A DNA stretch of 5,788 nt, from positions 1 through 5,788 of the forward strand of contig CALHKJ010000464.1 in assembly GCA_938033975.1 (NCBI GenBank), given 5' to 3'. The position numbers and the translations under genes are program-made. This DNA comes from an uncultured Saprospiraceae bacterium. Its GTDB lineage: Bacteria; Bacteroidota; Bacteroidia; Chitinophagales; Saprospiraceae. Shown in pieces: positions 1 through 5,788 of the stretch. The notes beneath the pieces are model-generated. The model was not told the DNA's origin and did not search any database. It saw only the letters and a list, made by a program, of their open reading frames with translations. Position 1 is the first letter of the stretch. The number at the start of each line of letters is the position of its first letter.

Positions 1-1188
1 CATCCTAAAGTAATTGTAACTGCCTTGTGTGATGTTGACTCAAGAGCCTTGGATGCTGCAAAAGAATTGTTTCCAGAAGCAAAAACTTATAAAGATTATC
101 GAGTGATGCTCAAGGAGCTGAATGACTCAATTGATGCAGTTGTTGTGTCAACTCCAGATCATACGCATGCACCAGCATCTATGATGGCAATGGATATGGA
201 CAAACCTGTCTATTGTCAAAAACCTCTAACACATCATGTCTCTGAAGCAAGAGCAATGCGCAAAAAAGCAAAAGAGAAAAATTTGATTACGCAGATGGGA
301 ATACAAGTGCATTCTTTTTATGACTATAAATTAGCAACGCACTTAATACAAGCTGGCATAATTGGCAAAGTCAAAAAAGTACATGCTTGGTCGCCAAAAA
401 ATTGGGGCTATGATGGAGAGATTCCTACCGGCTCCGATCCAGTTCCAGAATATCTAGATTGGAATCTTTGGTTAGGCACCTCCAAAATGAGAGATTACAA
501 AGAAGAAGTCTATCATCCCGGCAATTGGCGTAAACTAGTTGACTACGGTTGTGGCACCTTGGGAGATATGGGTGTTCATATTTTTGATACACCTTACAAT
601 GCACTAGCATTAGACATCCCTTTTACTATTAAAAATGAATGCCGAGCACCCAATCAATTCGGCTTTCCAGAAAACAATATAGTCACCTACGAATTTCCAG
701 GTACAAAATACACAACCGAAAATTTCAAATGGATTTGGTACGATGGAGTAGGTGCACCCAAATTAAGTGACGATCTAAATTTGCCTGGAGCAGAAGAAAA
801 ACTTCCAGAGCAGGGTGCCATGTTTGTTGGGGAAAAAGGAAATCTACTTTTGCCACATTTTATGGAATTACCAAGATTGATAGTGGATGGCAAATACCGT
901 GAAATCGATATGAATATTATCGATGAAAACTTGAGGAAAGATCCGCCTGCAGAACGAGACTATAATACTGAAAGCGCTACCCACTATCACGAATTTGTAG
1001 ATGCTTGTATGGGTAAAGCAGAATGCTCAGCACCATTTTCTTATGCAGCGAGATTAACTGAAACAATCTTACTTGGAGTGATTGCAGGTTATTTCCCTAA
1101 CCAAACTTTACATTGGGATAATGAAAGTTCAAAATTTGAAGAAGAAGAAGTGAATAAATTCCTTGATGTGCCTTACCGTGAGTTCTAA
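1..1188 (+). CDS. Gfo/Idh/MocA-family NAD(P)-dependent sugar oxidoreductase, 5'-truncated
   Basis: The frame is open from the first base and 395 codons are visible, so the start lies outside the window. The missing N-terminus (probably about 50-70 residues) should hold the GxGxxG nucleotide loop and any export signal. What remains starts in the Rossmann fold: an acidic strand end CDVD (visible residues 10-13), the STPDHTHAP segment (50-58), and QKP (73-75), the counterpart of the family's EKP motif with its catalytic lysine. The C-terminal substrate domain has GDMGVHIFD (188-196), whose Asp and His match the usual catalytic positions. Family members oxidise or reduce hydroxyls of sugars, inositols or sugar derivatives with NAD(P); the substrate cannot be read here. 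It resembles the periplasmic Tat-exported members common in Bacteroidota and Planctomycetes, but export is inference. It ends 9 bases before a GH109-like gene, suggesting co-transcription and a related glycan substrate. Confidence 0.93.
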   Translation, partial: HPKVIVTALCDVDSRALDAAKELFPEAKTYKDYRVMLKELNDSIDAVVVSTPDHTHAPASMMAMDMDKPVYCQKPLTHHVSEARAMRKKAKEKNLITQMGIQVHSFYDYKLATHLIQAGIIGKVKKVHAWSPKNWGYDGEIPTGSDPVPEYLDWNLWLGTSKMRDYKEEVYHPGNWRKLVDYGCGTLGDMGVHIFDTPYNALALDIPFTIKNECRAPNQFGFPENNIVTYEFPGTKYTTENFKWIWYDGVGAPKLSDDLNLPGAEEKLPEQGAMFVGEKGNLLLPHFMELPRLIVDGKYREIDMNIIDENLRKDPPAERDYNTESATHYHEFVDACMGKAECSAPFSYAARLTETILLGVIAGYFPNQTLHWDNESSKFEEEEVNKFLDVPYREF

Positions 1189-1197
1189 GAAATAAAA

Positions 1198-2580
1198 ATG
1201 GATCGTAGAAAATTTATAAAGAAAACTTCGATGTCCGGTTTGGCTATCGGAGCTGCAGGACTTTCCAAAAATAATTCTTTCAAACAAAGACCTCTTGCAT
1301 CCACCTACATGGGTGATTTTCAAGCACCAAAACTTGAAAACATTCGAGCTGCATTTATTGGGGTAGGAGCAAGAGGTGGAGATCATATGAGTTTTTTTGG
1401 CAAACTGCCAGGAACAGAAATTGTTGCCATCAGTGATCTGTATGAAGACAATGTTGGAAAGTGGAGAGACGTTGCCAAAGAGATTGGAAAAGGACAGCGT
1501 CATAATAATGTGAAGTTGTATCATGGTTCGGAAGATAAGTGGAAACTGATGCTTGACGAGGTCAAACCAGATGTTGTTTTCATCGCCACAAATTGGAACA
1601 ATCACGCACCTATGGCTATCGAAGCGATGAACAAAGGTGCACATGCATTTATAGAAGTTCCAATTGCTGTTACTCTTGAAGAAATGTGGCAGTTGGTTGA
1701 TACCTCAGAGAAGACTCAGAAGCATTGTATGATGATGGAGAATGTAAATTACTCTAGAGACGAATTAATGTTTTTGAATATGTGCAGAAAAGGACTGGTT
1801 GGTGAATTGCTGCATGCGGAAGCAGCCTATATCCATGAACTTAGATGGCAGATGGAAGAGCAGGAAAGAGGAACAGGATCATGGAGGACATTGCACTACG
1901 CCAAAAGAAATGGGAATCTTTATCCAACACATGGCTTAGGTCCCGTAGCTCAGTATATGAATATTGGGAGAGGAGAGGATACTTTCAAGCACTTAGTTTC
2001 TTTTTCAACTCCAGCTCGAGGCAGGCAGTTATATGCAAGGGAAAACTATGCAGAAGATCACAAGTGGAATAAATTGAATTACAAAGGAGGTGACTTAAAC
2101 ACTTCAATCATTAAGACCCAAATCGGACGCACCATTATGGTACAATGGGACGAAACAAGTCCTCGTCCATATTCAAGACATAACTTGATTCAAGGAACCA
2201 AAGGAATCTTGGCTGGTTTCCCAACAAGAGTTGCTTTAGATGGTGGAATCGAAGGGATTACAGAAAATCACCACCGGTGGGCTCAAGGAGAACAGCTAGA
2301 GGCCTTGTATGAAAAGTATGATCATCCACTTTATAAAAGACTGAATCAAAAAACAAAAGATAGTGGTCACGGAGGTATGGATGGGATGATGATGTATAGA
2401 ATTGTTGAGTGCCTACAAAATGGTTGGGCTCTTGATCAAAACGTATACGAAGGATGCTTGTGGAGTGCAGTCGCGCCTCTCAGTGAAAGGTCAGTTGCAG
2501 AAGACGGCAGTCCTCAGAAGTTTCCAGACTTTACTCGTGGCCATTGGGAGACTACCAAGGCACTTCAGATTGTTTCATAA
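1198..2580 (+). CDS. GH109-family glycosidase (alpha-N-acetylgalactosaminidase-like), Tat-exported
   Basis: 460 residues, near the usual GH109 length. The N-terminus DRRKFIKK plus a short hydrophobic stretch (residues 12-22) is a twin-arginine signal, implying folded export with bound NAD. The Rossmann loop GVGARG is at 55-60. EVP (153-155) replaces the EKP motif of ordinary Gfo/Idh/MocA dehydrogenases, as in GH109. YIH (211-213) and NLYPTHGLGP (240-249, Tyr242 and His245) match the active-site Tyr/His pairs described for Elizabethkingia NagA; PRPYSR (Tyr325) and HGGMDGMMMY (391-400) also look family-typical. The family hydrolyses terminal alpha-GalNAc through transient NAD+ oxidation of the sugar and elimination, although many members have undetermined specificity. 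The ATG at 1198 is preceded by an A-rich gap (gaaataaaa), a Bacteroidota-like initiation context, and yields the complete Tat signal. Assignment to GH109 is strong; the exact substrate is inferred. Confidence 0.95.
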   Translation: MDRRKFIKKTSMSGLAIGAAGLSKNNSFKQRPLASTYMGDFQAPKLENIRAAFIGVGARGGDHMSFFGKLPGTEIVAISDLYEDNVGKWRDVAKEIGKGQRHNNVKLYHGSEDKWKLMLDEVKPDVVFIATNWNNHAPMAIEAMNKGAHAFIEVPIAVTLEEMWQLVDTSEKTQKHCMMMENVNYSRDELMFLNMCRKGLVGELLHAEAAYIHELRWQMEEQERGTGSWRTLHYAKRNGNLYPTHGLGPVAQYMNIGRGEDTFKHLVSFSTPARGRQLYARENYAEDHKWNKLNYKGGDLNTSIIKTQIGRTIMVQWDETSPRPYSRHNLIQGTKGILAGFPTRVALDGGIEGITENHHRWAQGEQLEALYEKYDHPLYKRLNQKTKDSGHGGMDGMMMYRIVECLQNGWALDQNVYEGCLWSAVAPLSERSVAEDGSPQKFPDFTRGHWETTKALQIVS

Positions 2581-3615
2581 TTGAATAATTTGCAAAAAAA
2601 TATTGTCATTTTAAGTGATCTCAATTGGGACGCTCATCTTAGAAGTATTACACCTCAAGAAATAATTAACTTTCAATTAGATGACCTGAGCCTAGATCGA
2701 TACGAAAGAGTAAGAAGATATTTCGAAATTGTCAAAAGAGAAAAGGCAGATTTGGTCTTACTTGCTGGGGATGTCACAGGAGATGGTTTTTGTGGTCACG
2801 GATTTCAATATGCCTTGATCTTACTTTTAAGCTTATTTGAAAAAGAAAAGATTCCATGCTTGTTTATCAGTGGCAATCATGATCCAGATGAAAACTTTGA
2901 TATTGTTAAAGATTGGATTCAAAATTTCACTCAAGTAAATGAGATATCTTCTAAGCTAGTAAATGTACTTGGTCTTAAGATACTAGGAGTTAATTATGAC
3001 ACAAGTAAATCTAAGGCATCTATCAAAAAATTACTAAAAGAAAACACCGAAGATATTGATATCATCTTAGCACATAGTACAATCAAAAGAAGAATTCTTC
3101 ATTTCGATTTCAACACAGATTATATAATTACTGGACACTATGATAGAAAATTATTAGCTCACAGAAATACTGTTTTTATTGCCTTAGACAATGATTCTGA
3201 AGAAGTCTCCTATGCTGTAATAACTAAGAATGCAAAATTTACTGATCATGTAAGTCTAAAAATCCGAATGGATAGAGAAACACTTTTTAGTCTTTCTGAT
3301 TCATTTGATCAACTCAATTCCACAAACAGAAATTCTATCTTAGAAGTAAATGGACATCCAACTTTTGATTTATTAAAATTAGAAAACGCTAGTGCACAAA
3401 GCCTTGCTCGTGATGGTGCTCATTTTCTTTTTTTAAAGTACATGCGCGGAATAAACTATTCTTGTAGTTTAGACACTATGTATAGAATGAAGAACAAAAT
3501 AACTCCAGAACTAGGTGATTTGAGCCTTAACCAATTGCACGGTTTGCCCATAACCGCCAACTACAAAATTTCAGAAAGCATGATAGAAGATTATTTAGGC
3601 AATGTAATTGACTAA
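2581..3615 (+). CDS. Calcineurin-like metallophosphoesterase with altered metal-1 ligands
   Basis: Up to 344 residues. The metallophosphoesterase motif series is present in order: SDLN (Asp13, Asn15) for DxH, AGDVTGDG (Asp64), SGNHD (98-101), AHS (His165) and GHYD (185-188) for GHxH. The fold is therefore clear, but the DxH histidine is Asn and the last histidine of GHxH is Asp. Residues from about 190 to 344 form a C-terminal region I do not recognise, with no membrane segment or signal peptide, so a cytoplasmic protein is likely. The substrate (phosphomonoester, phosphodiester or nucleic acid) cannot be inferred. The start is uncertain: TTG at 2581 directly follows the preceding stop codon, and TTG at 2590 would put the first Asp at residue 10, a position common in the family; the first in-frame ATG is far inside. 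Bases 3001-3180 are about 27% G+C by hand count against 45% for 1861-1980 in the upstream gene, so this gene may have a different history. Confidence 0.85.
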   Translation: MNNLQKNIVILSDLNWDAHLRSITPQEIINFQLDDLSLDRYERVRRYFEIVKREKADLVLLAGDVTGDGFCGHGFQYALILLLSLFEKEKIPCLFISGNHDPDENFDIVKDWIQNFTQVNEISSKLVNVLGLKILGVNYDTSKSKASIKKLLKENTEDIDIILAHSTIKRRILHFDFNTDYIITGHYDRKLLAHRNTVFIALDNDSEEVSYAVITKNAKFTDHVSLKIRMDRETLFSLSDSFDQLNSTNRNSILEVNGHPTFDLLKLENASAQSLARDGAHFLFLKYMRGINYSCSLDTMYRMKNKITPELGDLSLNQLHGLPITANYKISESMIEDYLGNVID

Positions 3616-3696
3616 AGGAAATTTGTTTTCTAATCCGTTCGTAAGGCTAATAATATTTTTTTATATTCAAATACATTTATCCTTAAACCTTATGAT

Positions 3697-4137
3697 ATGC
3701 TTCCAGAAATAAACTATTTAGCGATAATCGTAGCAGGCCTGATTCCCAGTATAATTGGCGCTGTTTACTACGGTACAATTTTCGAAAAACAATGGCTCAG
3801 CTCCCTCGGAAAAACTAAAGAAGAGATGGTTCCTGATAATATGGCGGTAGCCTATGGCCTAGCATTGTTGGCTGCCATGGTACTTTCCTTTTCTTTCAAA
3901 ATGATTATAGAAATGATGCACAAAACTGTAGAAAATGGTGAGCTTGTATTTGGGAGTCATCATACTTTTGGTCATGGGGCTATGCACGGTGCATTTTTTT
4001 GCCTAGTTGTAATCTGCCCAGTTATCCTTTCAAAAGGATTATTCCAAAAGACATCTGGTAAAAATATTTTGATCAATTCACTTTTTTGGATTATTTGCGC
4101 TGCTTTAATGGGTGGAGTTCTTGATAGTTGGAATTAG
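3697..4137 (+). CDS. Small integral membrane protein, DUF1761 type
   Basis: 146 residues with four predicted membrane helices by eye: about 6-27, 50-72, 95-113 and 122-142. The first helix ends in GAVYYGTIFEKQWL, followed by a short polar segment with KTKEEM. This pattern (helix, Gly-x-x-x-Tyr, a Phe/Trp-rich turn, a charged TxEE-like linker, then three more helices) is typical of the DUF1761 family, whose members are about 130-150 residues and have no established function. Histidines cluster just before helix 3 (His88, His89, His93, His97), which could be a metal or proton site but is only suggestive. There is no signal peptide apart from helix 1. The gene stands alone: 81 bases separate it from the phosphoesterase and 118 from the next gene, so it may have its own promoter. 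The ATG at 3697 places helix 1 right after a short N-terminus and is the natural start. Confidence 0.82.
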   Translation: MLPEINYLAIIVAGLIPSIIGAVYYGTIFEKQWLSSLGKTKEEMVPDNMAVAYGLALLAAMVLSFSFKMIIEMMHKTVENGELVFGSHHTFGHGAMHGAFFCLVVICPVILSKGLFQKTSGKNILINSLFWIICAALMGGVLDSWN

Positions 4138-4178
4138 TCTTCAAATTTCTTCTTGACGACAAATAAATCCCATCAAAT

Positions 4179-4199
4179 ACCAATTTTAGTATAATTGGT
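4179..4199. other. 7-bp perfect inverted repeat in the gap before the AhpD-like gene
   Basis: ACCAATT (4179-4185) is repeated in reverse complement as AATTGGT (4193-4199) around a 7-base spacer. The following bases are cctttt, so on the + strand this could act as a weak Rho-independent terminator for the DUF1761 gene, whose stop is about 40 bases upstream. The stem has only two G-C pairs and the T run is short, so it would be weak. The right arm also overlaps TATAATTG (4190-4197), one mismatch from the Bacteroidota -7 consensus TAnnTTTG, so the repeat could instead be an operator at a promoter for the downstream pair of genes. I found no convincing -33 element at the right distance. The rest of this 118-base gap shows nothing further I can support. 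Confidence 0.35.
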
Positions 4200-4255
4200 C
4201 CTTTTGATTCGTTTCATAATAAGCAATCTTGTTACATTGAGAGCAAATTGATATT

Positions 4256-4855
4256 ATGAAAAGACCTTTGGTTTTCCCTTTAGATAGGAATGCAACAAAA
4301 GAAGCGGCAGAAATGGCTGACTTCTATGATGAAACACTTGGGTTCACCCCCAACAGTTTATTCACCATGATGCACAGACCACGAATTTCCGATGCATTTA
4401 TGGAAATGAATAAGGCCGTTATGGAGAATAAGGGAAGAGTTACTTCTGGCCTAAAAAGATTGCTTGCCTATCTTTCAAGTAAAACTGCTGGCTGTAGATA
4501 TTGTGAGGCACATGCCATCCGTGCAGCGGAGCGGTATGGGTCTGAACAAGACAAACTCAATAATATTTGGGAGTATAAAACCTATTCAGCTTTCAGTGAA
4601 GCAGAAAGAGCCGTATTCGATTTTGCAATTGCAGCTTCATCTGTTCCTAACCAAGTAGATGATGAGATTGCTGATAATTTGCGCAAGCATTGGGACGATG
4701 GTGAAATCGTAGAAATTCTTGGAGTAGTAGCTTTGTTTGGTTATCTCAATAGATGGAATGACAGCATGGGGACACATCTTGAAGAGCCTGCAGCCGAGGA
4801 CGGTGTGAAATTTTTAGGCAAACTTGGTTGGACGCGTGGCAAACATCAATATTAA
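4256..4855 (+). CDS. Carboxymuconolactone decarboxylase/AhpD-like family protein
   Basis: 199 residues. The core is the helical CMD/AhpD-like domain with AGCRYCEAH at 78-86: a CxxC pair (Cys80, Cys83) and His86. AhpD proteins use such a pair as a thiol redox centre for peroxide reduction, so a peroxidase-related or disulfide-reductase role is the best guess. The spacing CxxCxxH is one residue shorter than the CxxCxxxH of classical AhpD, and aligning by eye puts Arg68 where AhpD has its proton-relay Glu, so AhpD-type catalysis should not be assumed. Following segments (GYLNRWNDSMGT, 162-173) are family-like helices. There is no signal peptide or membrane helix, so it is probably cytoplasmic. 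The ATG at 4256 follows an A/T-rich stretch and gives a full-length N-terminus. A GH3 gene starts 6 bases after the stop, so the two are very probably co-transcribed; a functional link is not evident. Confidence 0.9.
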   Translation: MKRPLVFPLDRNATKEAAEMADFYDETLGFTPNSLFTMMHRPRISDAFMEMNKAVMENKGRVTSGLKRLLAYLSSKTAGCRYCEAHAIRAAERYGSEQDKLNNIWEYKTYSAFSEAERAVFDFAIAASSVPNQVDDEIADNLRKHWDDGEIVEILGVVALFGYLNRWNDSMGTHLEEPAAEDGVKFLGKLGWTRGKHQY

Positions 4856-4861
4856 CTTGAA

Positions 4862-5788
4862 ATGAAAACTCTTTTAAACTTCGTATGGAATGTTTTTAAG
4901 TACATTTTCATAATGGCATTCTTGATCCTTCTTTGTGTCTATTTTTATTTCTTAATGACTTGGTCAAGTACCGCTTCCGCAAATGAGAAATTGTTAGGCC
5001 CTAAGGCTGATGTAGTGGTGCAAGCAGATTTTGGTTTTCGAGATCTGAATAAAAATGGTAGACTCGATCCTTATGAAGATAGTCGCCAACCCACCTTTGT
5101 TCGTGTAGAAAATTTGCTTACGCAAATGACAATCGAAGAAAAGGCAGGTCTGATGTTTATCAATATGACAGATTTTGTTTCCGATGGTTCCCTTTTTGAA
5201 AAGCCAAAACTTAACGAACCTATTTCATTTTTTTTAGAGACAAACTCATCTTTGGTCGCTGCAAAGAAAATGAATCACTTTAATCTTATCAATTCATATT
5301 CGGCAGAAGCCATAGCTAAGTGGAATAATAATATCCAACTTATGGCAGAGAGGACTAGGCTCGGAATTCCAGTCACCATCGCTACAGATCCTAGACATGG
5401 AGCAAGAGAAAATCCTGGAGCCTCTATTCCAACTCCCTTCTTTTCAAAATGGTGTTCACCTTTAGGCTTTGCAGCCATTAATGACACCATTATAATGAAA
5501 GAGTTTGCCAATATCGCAAGACAAGAATATTTAGCTGTAGGTTTTAGACTAGCATTGCATCCAATGGCTGATCTTGCAACCGAACCAAGATGGGCAAGGG
5601 TTGGAGGTACCTTTGGAGAAGATGCCACCATTTCTGCAAATCTTACCAAAGCATACGTATTGGGTTTTCAAGGTGATTCTCTTAATAGAAATTCTGTTGC
5701 CTGCATGACCAAGCATTTTTCAGGTGGAGGTCCACAAAAAGATGGAGAGGATGCACACTTCCATTACGGTAAAGAGCAAGTTTATCCA
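4862..5788 (+). CDS. Glycoside hydrolase family 3 enzyme (beta-glucosidase-like), 3'-truncated
   Basis: 309 codons are open from ATG 4862 to the window end with no stop. Residues 11-33 form a long hydrophobic segment after a Lys-containing N-terminus: a signal anchor or long signal peptide, with a possible AxA cleavage site at 38-40, so the enzyme acts outside the cytoplasm. A 12-residue EF-hand-type loop follows (Asp61, Asn63, Asn65, Gly66, Glu72), then LLTQMTIEEKAGLM (85-98), the usual opening of the GH3 barrel. Further GH3 marks are TDPRHG (175-180), EPRWARVGGTFGEDA (241-255) and KHFSGGGPQKDGEDAHF (284-300); Asp, Arg/His and Lys-His in these normally bind the -1 sugar. The nucleophile Asp and the C-terminal (alpha/beta)6 domain should lie beyond the window. 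The family retains configuration and removes terminal beta-glucosyl, beta-xylosyl or beta-GlcNAc units; specificity is not readable. It starts 6 bases after the AhpD-like gene, indicating one operon. Confidence 0.94.
   Translation, partial: MKTLLNFVWNVFKYIFIMAFLILLCVYFYFLMTWSSTASANEKLLGPKADVVVQADFGFRDLNKNGRLDPYEDSRQPTFVRVENLLTQMTIEEKAGLMFINMTDFVSDGSLFEKPKLNEPISFFLETNSSLVAAKKMNHFNLINSYSAEAIAKWNNNIQLMAERTRLGIPVTIATDPRHGARENPGASIPTPFFSKWCSPLGFAAINDTIIMKEFANIARQEYLAVGFRLALHPMADLATEPRWARVGGTFGEDATISANLTKAYVLGFQGDSLNRNSVACMTKHFSGGGPQKDGEDAHFHYGKEQVYP

Noticed and set aside
1129..1644. 171-codon open frame on the minus strand across the junction of the first two genes
   Set aside because: It lies antisense to two strongly supported genes, its translation is low-complexity and rich in Phe, Ser and Cys with no recognisable domain, and it crosses a gene boundary.
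1845..2072. 75-codon + strand open frame in a second phase
   Set aside because: It overlaps the GH109 gene entirely, including the stretch encoding the active-site Tyr242/His245 segment; it is a shadow frame.
3616..3696. Possible promoter or terminator in the gap before the DUF1761 gene
   Set aside because: TACATTTA at 3672-3679 is one base off the Bacteroidota -7 consensus but has no -33 partner, and the AATAT/ATATT pairing around the T run is a 5-bp all-A/T stem; neither is convincing.
4153..4195. TTGACG and TATAAT as a sigma70-type promoter before the AhpD-like gene
   Set aside because: The two boxes are 31 bases apart, far from the usual 16-18, and Bacteroidota use a different consensus.
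5228..5235. Run of eight T inside the GH3 gene, considered as a phase-variation tract
   Set aside because: The frame is intact on both sides, GH3 motifs continue in phase, and eight T is ordinary in an AT-rich genome.
5275..5649. 124-codon open frame on the minus strand
   Set aside because: It lies wholly antisense to the well-supported GH3 coding region and its translation shows no family features.
1..5788. Search for CRISPR arrays, tRNA genes, insertion sequence ends and long direct repeats
   Set aside because: Reading through the window showed no regularly spaced repeats, cloverleaf-like segment, transposase or terminal repeat.

Overview
The window looks like the chromosome of a member of the Bacteroidota, probably a marine or other environmental Cytophagia or Flavobacteriia lineage. 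This rests on AT-rich coding sequence, A/T-rich start regions without Shine-Dalgarno sites, and gene content (GH109, Tat-type Gfo/Idh/MocA proteins, GH3) common in polysaccharide-degrading Bacteroidota. Genus cannot be fixed from the sequence alone. All six genes I can support lie on the + strand; I saw no RNA gene, insertion sequence, CRISPR array or origin.

Left part (1-2580): the 3' portion of a Gfo/Idh/MocA-family sugar oxidoreductase is followed after 9 bases by a second Gfo/Idh/MocA-fold gene. The second has a twin-arginine signal and the hallmarks of glycoside hydrolase family 109, the NAD+-using alpha-N-acetylgalactosaminidase-like enzymes. The first keeps the (E/Q)KP lysine of dehydrogenases; the second has EVP, as GH109 does.

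Middle part (2581-4137): a calcineurin-type metallophosphoesterase starts directly after the GH109 stop codon, in the same reading frame, from a TTG codon. It keeps the GD, GNHD and H motifs, but both histidines expected to bind metal 1 are replaced (DxN, GHxD), and its C-terminal third is unrecognised. After an 81-base gap comes a four-helix membrane protein of the DUF1761 type.

Right part (4138-5788): a 118-base gap with a 7-bp inverted repeat precedes an AhpD-like/carboxymuconolactone decarboxylase-family protein. Six bases later a membrane-anchored or secreted GH3 glycosidase begins and runs off the window end; it has an EF-hand-type calcium loop just before its catalytic domain.

The likely theme is glycan catabolism: two NAD-binding sugar enzymes (one a hydrolase) and a GH3 exo-glycosidase. 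The phosphoesterase, DUF1761 protein and AhpD-like protein have no obvious place in that theme and may simply be co-located. No clearly new system is visible; the phosphoesterase is the least ordinary gene.
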